Source: Gemmatimonadales bacterium
Lineage (GTDB): Bacteria; Gemmatimonadota; Gemmatimonadetes; Longimicrobiales; Gaopeijiaceae
Assembly: GCA_007695225.1 (NCBI GenBank)
Contig: REED01000119.1
Coordinates: 1-64,000, forward strand
Direction: 5' to 3'
Length of the DNA: 64,000 nucleotides
Position numbers and translations under genes: made by a program. Below, piece after piece: positions 57,599 through 64,000 of this stretch. Every line of letters starts with the position of its first letter. Positions within the stretch are counted from its first letter, which is position 1. A model generated the notes under the pieces. The model was not told the DNA's origin and searched no databases. It was given only the letters and a program-made list of their open reading frames with translations.

Positions 57599-59104
57599 TC
57601 ACCCACCCTCGGGGGTGCCATCCTCCAGTCGTCGGTAGAGGGTCCGCCGACTGATCCCCAGAAGACCCGCCGCCTTCCGCTTGTTGCCCCCGGTCCGCTC
57701 CAGGACGAGGCGGACGTAGCTGTGTTCCAGTTCCCGCAGGGAGGGCAGCTTCTCCCCTGGGAAGAGGGCGGCCAGGGGGACATGGGGCCCTCCGGGTGGG
57801 TTTCCGGTCCGTGCCGCACCGGGGGAGTCCGATCCCGACGGCTCCTGGGAGCCACCCCCGGTTTCCCTCGACTCCCCCCTCCCGCCCCCCTGGATCCTTT
57901 GGCGATCGGCCTCGGCCTCCAGGATCCGGGCCGGGAGGTGGCGGGGCTCCAGGGTCGACCCCTCGGCGAAGGTGACAGCGCGCTCCAATGCATTGTCCAG
58001 CTCCCTCACGTTCCCGGGAAAAGGATAGCGCCGGAGGGCGTCCAGGAACTCCGATCCGGAACGGGGAGGCGTCCGCCCCAGGCGCGCGGCGTGGCGACGG
58101 ATGAAGCGAGCGGCGAGAAGCTCCAGGTCCTCTCCCCGTTCACGGAGGGGCGGAACCACCATCCGGAAGGTCTCCAGCCGGTAGAAGAGGTCGGCCCGGA
58201 ATCGCCCGGCATCCATGGCTTCCCGCAGATCCTGGTTCGTGGCGGCCACCACCCGGACATCCACCTTGGTTGGCCGATCCTTTCCCACGGGTCGCACCGC
58301 GCCCTCCTGGAGGACCCGGAGGAGCTTGGCCTGCAGCTTCAGGGGCATTTCACCGATCTCGTCCAGGAGGAGGGTCCCCCCGGAGGCCTCCTGGAAGAGA
58401 CCCGGGCGGGCCCGGGTGGCCCCCGAGAAGGCGCCCTTCACATGGCCGAAGAACTCGCTCTCCAGAAGAGCGGCGGGAACGCCGGCACAGTTCACGGCCA
58501 AAAACGGCCCGTCCGCCCGGGGGCCCTCCTCGTGCACGGCCCGGGCCGCCAACTCCTTCCCCACGCCGCTCTCCCCCTGGATGAGTACCGGGCCCTGCCC
58601 CCGACCCACCTGGGCCAGGTCCCGGAAGAGGGCGACCATGGGGGGGCTGCGTCCCACCATTCCATGGAAATCGTCCCCTTCCAGGGCCTCCCGATACCGG
58701 GCCACCTCCTGCCGGAGTCGGCGATTCTCCAGGATCCGGGCCACCCGGACCGCCAGGTGGTCCAGGTCCAGGGGCTTGGTGAGGAAGTCGTCGGCCCCCT
58801 CCTTCAGCGCCTCCACCGCCTGGTCGATGGTCCCGAAGGCCGTGACCAGGAGGACGGCCGGGGGAGATTTCCGCCCACGAAGCCAGCGGAGTAGCTCGAG
58901 GCCATCCGCTCCCGGGAGGCGGAGGTCGGTGAGGACCAGGTCCACAGGTTCTTCGGCCAGGAACGCCATGGCCTCCTCGGCGGAGGCGGCCCCGCCGACG
59001 TCGAGTCCTTCATCGGTGAGGGCATCCTTCAGAAGGGCGCGAAGGGACCGGTCGTCCTCCACCACAAGGACCCTTCTCCCATTCCCTTCCGCCGGGTCAT
59101 TCAT
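57599..59104 (-). CDS. Sigma54-dependent NtrC-family response regulator
   Basis: Start re-assigned to MNDPAEGNGRRVLVVEDDRSLRALL; AAA+ with GESGVGKE, GAFSGA variant loop; Fis-type HTH NKRKAAGLLGISRRTLYRRL. Confidence 0.93.
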   Translation of the reverse strand: MNDPAEGNGRRVLVVEDDRSLRALLKDALTDEGLDVGGAASAEEAMAFLAEEPVDLVLTDLRLPGADGLELLRWLRGRKSPPAVLLVTAFGTIDQAVEALKEGADDFLTKPLDLDHLAVRVARILENRRLRQEVARYREALEGDDFHGMVGRSPPMVALFRDLAQVGRGQGPVLIQGESGVGKELAARAVHEEGPRADGPFLAVNCAGVPAALLESEFFGHVKGAFSGATRARPGLFQEASGGTLLLDEIGEMPLKLQAKLLRVLQEGAVRPVGKDRPTKVDVRVVAATNQDLREAMDAGRFRADLFYRLETFRMVVPPLRERGEDLELLAARFIRRHAARLGRTPPRSGSEFLDALRRYPFPGNVRELDNALERAVTFAEGSTLEPRHLPARILEAEADRQRIQGGGRGESRETGGGSQEPSGSDSPGAARTGNPPGGPHVPLAALFPGEKLPSLRELEHSYVRLVLERTGGNKRKAAGLLGISRRTLYRRLEDGTPEGG

Positions 59105-59120
59105 GGGCTCACGGTTCGGC

Positions 59121-60629
59121 TCACCCATCCCTGGCCCCCGCATCCGATTCCCCGGCGGCCCGGGGGAGGAGGATCCGAAACCGGGCGCCACCGAGGGGGC
59201 TTCGGTCCACTTCCACCCGTCCGCCATGGGCGTCCACGATCCCGTGGACCACCGCCAGGCCCAACCCCGTTCCCTGGCCGGTGGGCTTGGTGGTGAAGAA
59301 GGGCTCGAAGATCCGGGATCCGATTTCCGGGGGGATTCCCGGACCGTCGTCTTCCACCTCGATCCGGACCTCCCCCTCCTGCTCGTCCCATCCGACCCGA
59401 ACCTCGCCGCCCTGGCTTCCGCAGGCCTGGCATGCGTTTCGGACCAGATTCGTGACCGCTTCCTCCATCCGTCGGGCATCCAGGGTGAGGCTGGGGCCGG
59501 GTCGGGGGCCACGGGTCCGGATCCGGACATCCCGCTCCTCCGCTTCCGGTGCGGCGGCGGACACGGCCCGGAGGACCATCCCCGCCACAGGGGTCGGGAT
59601 CCGCGTCCCGGTCTCGCCCCGGCCGAAGTCCAGGAGCTGGCGCACGATCCCCTCCATCCTACGGACCTGTCCCCGGATGGCTCCCAGCCCATCCCCGAGG
59701 CTCGGGCCCACGCCGGGATGGGGCAACCTACGGAGCATGCGTTGGGCCCTTCCATCGATGACGCTGAGGGGGGAGCCCAATTCGTGGGCCACACCTGATG
59801 CCAGTTCCCCCACCGCCGCCAGTTTCTCCGCATGGGCCAGCTTCCGGCGGAGTTCGACCTCATCCCGTCGACGGGCGGCGAGTTCGGATTCGGCCCCCTC
59901 CATGGCGGTGAGCATGGCGTTGAAGGCCACGGCGACTTCCGCCAGTTCCCGGGGACCCCCATCCCCCGCCCGGTGGTCCCGGTCCCCCTGCCGAACCCGG
60001 GCCATGCTCTCCCGGAGCCGGTCCAGGGGACCTCCGATGACACGATGGTGACCCCGGAGAATGAGCACCCCCACCGCGGCGAACCCCAGGAACAGGAGCC
60101 CCGCCGACTGACGGCGGATCCGCTGGATGGAGTCGTCGATGTCCCGGCGGCGACGGGTCACCTGGAGCACCCCGAGGCTCCTTCCCCAGGAGTCCGCCAG
60201 GGGTATGAAGTAGGAATAGACCCGCCGCCCTCCCGCCGAGCCGTACTCCCCCAGGCGCTGTCCCTCCGCCGCCATCTCGGTGAGTCGCTCCGGCGGCTCA
60301 CCCGGCCACCCCTCTCCGAAGGATGCGATATCCTCGCCCTCCGGGCCGTAGACGTTGACTCCGTAGACCCGACGGATCTCAAGGGCCGAGCGAAGGGCCC
60401 GGTCCACGGTGCCCGGCCGATCCAGTTCCATGGCGTGGGTCAGGGGAAGCCGGAGGGCCCGGGCCACGAGCTCCACCTCATCCTGCATCCGGGCCTCCAC
60501 CTCCCGCTCCAGTCCCATGACGGCCAGGACGGCGGCTGCACTGACCACGACGGCCAACGGGAGAAGGATGCGGAGGACGAGGCTGGTTCGAAGGCTGGTG
60601 GATCGGGGGGTCGAGGTGGAATCAGGCAT
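59121..60629 (-). CDS. Membrane sensor histidine kinase with periplasmic domain
   Basis: TM-periplasmic-TM-HAMP; VGELASGVAHELGSPLSVIDGRAQRML; DDGPGIPPEIGSRIFEPFFTTKPTGQGTGLGL. Confidence 0.92.
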   Translation of the reverse strand: MPDSTSTPRSTSLRTSLVLRILLPLAVVVSAAAVLAVMGLEREVEARMQDEVELVARALRLPLTHAMELDRPGTVDRALRSALEIRRVYGVNVYGPEGEDIASFGEGWPGEPPERLTEMAAEGQRLGEYGSAGGRRVYSYFIPLADSWGRSLGVLQVTRRRRDIDDSIQRIRRQSAGLLFLGFAAVGVLILRGHHRVIGGPLDRLRESMARVRQGDRDHRAGDGGPRELAEVAVAFNAMLTAMEGAESELAARRRDEVELRRKLAHAEKLAAVGELASGVAHELGSPLSVIDGRAQRMLRRLPHPGVGPSLGDGLGAIRGQVRRMEGIVRQLLDFGRGETGTRIPTPVAGMVLRAVSAAAPEAEERDVRIRTRGPRPGPSLTLDARRMEEAVTNLVRNACQACGSQGGEVRVGWDEQEGEVRIEVEDDGPGIPPEIGSRIFEPFFTTKPTGQGTGLGLAVVHGIVDAHGGRVEVDRSPLGGARFRILLPRAAGESDAGARDG

Positions 60630-60637
60630 GTACTATG

Positions 60638-60653
60638 ATGATACATGTGTCAT
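60638..60653. promoter_or_regulatory. 16-bp near-palindrome just upstream of the kinase start codon (candidate operator)
   Basis: ATGATACATGTGTCAT, 7 of 8 symmetric pairs. Confidence 0.4.
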
Positions 60654-60852
60654 AACGATACAACTCTTCGTCTGGATTGGCACACCGGAAAAGCCCTCAC
60701 TCTGGCCCCGGTCACTCCCGGGTGCACGTTTCGGAGCGATTCCCGGTGTGGGACCAGGGGAGTCCACATGGGTGGAAAGGGCCGCCGCGCGGTGGTTTTC
60801 GGGGATCCGGGGCTCCGGCCGGGCGGGCCGTTTCTCCCGTTTCGCCAGGGCG

Positions 60853-60868
60853 TGGCATAGCCCCTGCA
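60853..60868 (+). promoter_or_regulatory. Sigma54 promoter of the DUF4168-like gene
   Basis: TGGCAT-AGCCC-CTGCA, correct spacing, ~50 bp upstream of ATG 60919. Confidence 0.65.
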
Positions 60869-60918
60869 AACCCTCAAGGGCGAGTTCGAGCGACTCGTTT
60901 CCATAACCGAGGACAACC

Positions 60919-61305
60919 ATGAGAGAGCGAATGACCCGACTGATGACCCTTCCCGCCCTTGCCCTCGCCATGGCCATAGCCGCCCCCGCCGGCGTCGAAG
61001 CCCAGATGGCGGATACGCCGGACCAGGAGGAACTGGTGCAGTTCACCGAGGCCTTCCTGGAGGTGACGGACATCCGCCAGGACATGGAGGCCCAGGTGGC
61101 GCAGGTCCAGTCCCCTGAAGAGGCCAACGCCCTCCAGCAGCAGGCGAATGACCAGATGGTGGCGGTCCTGGATGAACACGGCCTGACCACCGAGCGCTAT
61201 TCCGAGATCGTGAACCTCATCAACCAGGACGAAGAGGTGCGCAACGAGTTCGAGGAACTCCTGGTGGAGTTGACCGGAGACGGTCTGGGGGGAACGCTCT
61301 TCTGA
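60919..61305 (+). CDS. DUF4168-like small exported helical protein
   Basis: Signal peptide ...AIAAPAGVEAQ; QFTEAFLEVTDIRQDMEAQVAQVQSPEEANALQQQANDQMVAVLDEHGLTTERYSEIVNLINQDEEV. Confidence 0.75.
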   Translation: MRERMTRLMTLPALALAMAIAAPAGVEAQMADTPDQEELVQFTEAFLEVTDIRQDMEAQVAQVQSPEEANALQQQANDQMVAVLDEHGLTTERYSEIVNLINQDEEVRNEFEELLVELTGDGLGGTLF

Positions 61306-61350
61306 CCCCTGTCCAGTGAATCGGAAGGCCGGAGGAATCCGGTCGTTTCA

Positions 61351-61397
61351 CCGCGCGAACCCGGAGCCCCCCTTGCGAGGGCTTCGGGTTCGCGCGG
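61351..61397. terminator. Long GC-rich hairpin downstream of the DUF4168-like gene
   Basis: ccgcgcgaacccg(g)agccc ... gggctt cgggttcgcgcgg. Confidence 0.6.
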
Positions 61398-61634
61398 TTG
61401 GGGTATTGCCCGGTTGGGGCACGCTTCAGGTGGGACCACCCGCCGGACCCCACGTGCCGGACCATCCACCCCCGGATCCGGGATATTCGTCGGGGCCCCT
61501 GGGGGCTCGTCTCCATCGCCATCGACAATCGGCGAGGGGGCGGCCTCACCCCGATGGTGCGCCTGGAACCGGTGGGAGGCCGCTGACGGCACCCATCGAA
61601 TCGGGCCGTCGGGGGGAGAATCCCTGCAAGAATT

Positions 61635-61736
61635 GGGCGCACCCATGAAGAACCTTCCCAGTGCAAGAACTCGTGCACCACGAGAACGCACCTCGTAAGC
61701 CTTTGTAGAACAGAGCCTTGTGGAGAAGGTGCGCCC
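61635..61736. other. Nested inverted repeats (potential three-way junction or enhancer array) upstream of a sigma54 promoter
   Basis: Outer gggcgcacc (61635-61643)/ggtgcgccc (61728-61736); inner ctcgtg-cac-cacgag (61670-61684) and aagcctttg-tagaa-cagagcctt (61697-61719). Confidence 0.4.
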
Positions 61737-61737
61737 C

Positions 61738-61753
61738 TGGCATACCGGTTGCT
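61738..61753 (+). promoter_or_regulatory. Sigma54 promoter of the glycine-zipper lipoprotein gene
   Basis: TGGCAT-ACCGG-TTGCT, essentially consensus. Confidence 0.75.
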
Positions 61754-61832
61754 CCCCTTCACAGTGGATCCGTGATATCACGGACCATCACTCCCCAACC
61801 TCATGTCACCTGTTCCGAGGACGGAGGTAATC

Positions 61833-62555
61833 ATGACGAATGCCCATTCAATGAGCCACCTCAAACCTTCCGGTCGCAAAGCGGCCACCCTTGCACTCCT
61901 GGCCACCTTCGGGCTGGCCGCGTGCGGGGACGCCGAGTCCCGGGAAGACCTGGAGGGGCAGCCGCTCTCCGAGGATCGGGCCGAGGAGGTTCGTCCCGGC
62001 GACGAGTGGAATGGAAGCCCCGACCCGGGCGTAGCCATGATCCCAGCGGGAACGTCCCTCATCTTCGAGGTCGCGGAGACCGTCTCCACGGCCGACCACG
62101 ATGAGGGAGACACCTTCACACTCCGACTCGTCTCGGATGTGACGGGAACCGACGGGGCCTATCTTCCCGAGGGAACCGAAGCCCATGGTGTGGTTGCCCT
62201 CGCCCACGAGAGCACGGGCGCCGAGGATGAAGCCGCGCTGGTGGTGGTGGTGGAGTCCGTGGAGGTAAACGGGACACCCGTGGAGTTGGACGCGGTGGTG
62301 GAGTCAGCCACCACGGAGACGGCCACCCGCGACTCCGGCGCCCGGAGCGCCGCCAAGGTGGCCACCGGCGCCGCCGCAGGCGCCGTCATCGGCCAGATTC
62401 TGGGTGGAGACACCCGGTCCACCATCCAGGGTGCCATCGCCGGTGGAGTGGCCGGTGCAGGAGTGGCCATCACCACAAGGGACGGGCACGCGGTGCTCCC
62501 CGAGGGCTCCCGGGTCACGGTGCGCTTGGAGGAACCCCTCCCCCTGGGGCATTGA
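61833..62555 (+). CDS. Lipoprotein with C-terminal glycine-zipper-like segment
   Basis: LALLATFGLAACGDAE lipobox; AAKVATGAAAGAVIGQILGGDTRSTIQGAIAGGVAGAGVAI; ORF could begin at 61803. Confidence 0.75.
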   Translation: MTNAHSMSHLKPSGRKAATLALLATFGLAACGDAESREDLEGQPLSEDRAEEVRPGDEWNGSPDPGVAMIPAGTSLIFEVAETVSTADHDEGDTFTLRLVSDVTGTDGAYLPEGTEAHGVVALAHESTGAEDEAALVVVVESVEVNGTPVELDAVVESATTETATRDSGARSAAKVATGAAAGAVIGQILGGDTRSTIQGAIAGGVAGAGVAITTRDGHAVLPEGSRVTVRLEEPLPLGH

Positions 62556-62649
62556 TTCGAGCGTCGAGCCCCGGATGAGCCCCGTTTTCGGGGGCGGCAC
62601 TCCCCTGGGGGTGTCGTCCCCGGATGGCCCTCCCTGCCCGTGATCCCCA

Positions 62650-62685
62650 GACGTCACCCCCGACGTCACCCCTAACGTCATTCCT
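62650..62685. repeat. Three tandem 12-bp units (gacgtcaccccc) crossing the stop codon of the TlpA-like gene
   Basis: gacgtcaccccc gacgtcacccct aacgtcattcct. Confidence 0.8.
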
Positions 62686-63265
62686 GGAGCAAACGCGCCA
62701 CCGCCCGCTGGAGGGTTCGGGGGCCGGAAAGCCCGATCAGGGTGTGGCGCACCACCCCTTCCCGATCCACGATGAAGGTGGTGGGAACGCCTGAGATCCC
62801 TCCGAAGGAGCGACGCAGGGGGGGAGTGGCCATGGCCAGGGGAAAGGTATAGCCGCGTTCTTCTCCGTGGGCTCGCACCACACCTTCTCCTCCCTGGTCG
62901 ACGGAGAGACCCAGGACCACCACCTCGCCGTCTTCACCCCACCGCTCGTGCACCCGCTGGATCGCCGGCAGTTCGACGTGGCAGACCCGGCACCACGTCG
63001 CCCAGAAGGTGACCACCTGGACTCGTCCCCGGGTCTCTTCAGTGCCGATGGATCTTCCGTCCAGGGTGACCACCGCCAGCGACGGCGCGTCTCCCTGGGG
63101 CGGCCCGATCCCTGTCCACGCCTGGAGCTGGGGTCCGAACCGAGCCAATAGAAACAGCGCGAGCGCCACCCAGAAAAGGGGCTCCAACCGCCGGAGAAGG
63201 GAGGGTCGCTCCGGGTCCTTGCCGGATCCCGGCGGCTCGCCGGAAGGGAGAGTGGAAGCATCCAT
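62678..63265 (-). CDS. TlpA-like membrane-anchored thioredoxin-family protein
   Basis: VQVVTFWATWCRVCHVELPAIQRVHERWG ... GVPTTFIVDREGVVRHTLIG. Confidence 0.88.
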   Translation of the reverse strand: MDASTLPSGEPPGSGKDPERPSLLRRLEPLFWVALALFLLARFGPQLQAWTGIGPPQGDAPSLAVVTLDGRSIGTEETRGRVQVVTFWATWCRVCHVELPAIQRVHERWGEDGEVVVLGLSVDQGGEGVVRAHGEERGYTFPLAMATPPLRRSFGGISGVPTTFIVDREGVVRHTLIGLSGPRTLQRAVARLLQE

Positions 63266-63461
63266 GGGAACTCCTACCCGCCGGATGCCGGGGGGCTCCC
63301 GGAGCCGCTGAAGGGGTGCGATCACCGCTCAACGCCCACCCGCTCCATCAGCGCCAAGAGCGGCTTTCCCGCTGACCACATCGCACAGGTGAGCCGTCGC
63401 ATCGACCACCCCACGGCAGAGGCCCCGGCGGCCTGAACCCATGTTGCCCTCCCCAGCCACC

Positions 63462-63486
63462 ACCAACAAGTTGGTAGTTGCAACTA
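63462..63486. promoter_or_regulatory. Two overlapping inverted repeats upstream of marR-like gene (candidate operator)
   Basis: ACCAAC-AA-GTTGGT (63462-63475) and TAGTTGCAACTA (63475-63486). Confidence 0.5.
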
Positions 63487-63538
63487 GACGGGCGAACGTC
63501 ACAAACCCAACCCCTCTGAATGAAATGACACCGGATCC

Positions 63539-64000
63539 ATGATGTCCCCGACGGGGACCCTGTCGGCGGGAGGTGCCCCGGACGCCCGGGACCCGGACGC
63601 CGACGCCCTGGCCGCCGACACCCAGACCCTCCATCGGGCCCTCTCCGAACTGGTGCGGGTCTACCAGTTCCGGGACCGGGACCGGATCTGCTGTCACGAC
63701 ATTTCCGTGACCCAGTGCCATGCCCTGGAACGGGTGGTCGGGGAGGGACCCCTCTCCCTCAACGAACTGGCGGCCCACCTCTACCTGGACAAGAGCACCA
63801 CGAGCCGGGTGGTGGATGCCCTTCAGAAGAAGGGGTACGTGGAGCGCCTCCCCAACCCCCAGGATGGACGGGCCCTCCTCCTCGAGGCGACACCGCCAGG
63901 GCGAAGCCTCCACCACCGCATCCAGGGGGAGATCCTGGCGCAGGAACAAGAGCTCCTGGCGGACTTCGAGCCGGAGGTGCGTCAGGCCATGGCCACCCTC
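63539..64000 (+). CDS. MarR family transcriptional regulator, truncated by window edge
   Basis: Own translation: ...RALSELVRVYQFRDRDRICCHDISVTQCHALERVVGEGPLSLNELAAHLYLDKSTTSRVVDALQKKGYVERLPNPQDGRALLLEATPPG... Confidence 0.88.
   Translation, partial: MMSPTGTLSAGGAPDARDPDADALAADTQTLHRALSELVRVYQFRDRDRICCHDISVTQCHALERVVGEGPLSLNELAAHLYLDKSTTSRVVDALQKKGYVERLPNPQDGRALLLEATPPGRSLHHRIQGEILAQEQELLADFEPEVRQAMATL

Noticed and set aside
60674-60692. TGGCACACCGGAAAAG as another sigma54 promoter
   Set aside because: Good -24 but no TTGC-like -12.
63329-63949. 206-aa minus-strand ORF
   Set aside because: Antisense to the MarR-like gene, no domain features.

Overview
64-kb, high-GC chromosomal window with Gemmatimonadota-like gene content (lineage inferred from gene style only). 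Positions ~1-20.2 kb are a continuous minus-strand type IV pilus (T4P) locus. It holds pilM-N-O-P-Q (pilQ runs off the left edge) and two tandem four-gene minor-prepilin cassettes with the same gene order. It also has two D-loop major-type pilins, a GT2 glycosyltransferase, two sigma54-type two-component systems (one PilS/PilR-like), a kinase-like protein with a phospho-acceptor helix but no ATPase domain, and a LysM/DUF5715-like protein. Positions ~20-57 kb are mostly housekeeping and accessory genes: MarC, Fe/Mn-SOD, DinB, BtpA, Na:Ala symporter, a 16-residue repeat surface protein, YtoQ, acyl-CoA desaturase, infA, psd, 5'-nucleotidase, beta-CASP hydrolase, M28 peptidase, SfsA, an AddAB-like helicase/nuclease pair, MATE, DUF481, YfcC, DUF4382 and Nramp. 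Positions ~57.6-62.6 kb hold a third NtrC-type TCS, divergent from two exported proteins (DUF4168-like and a glycine-zipper lipoprotein), each with a sigma54 (-24/-12) promoter match. Together these resemble a ZraPSR-like envelope-stress module. A fourth sigma54-like promoter with clustered TCCGGA inverted repeats precedes the DUF4382 lipoprotein. Short tandem repeats (9-21 bp), often in coding tails or across stop codons, recur through the window. No rRNA, tRNA, CRISPR array, transposase or integrase was recognised. All calls come from reading sequence and supplied translations; no database search was run.
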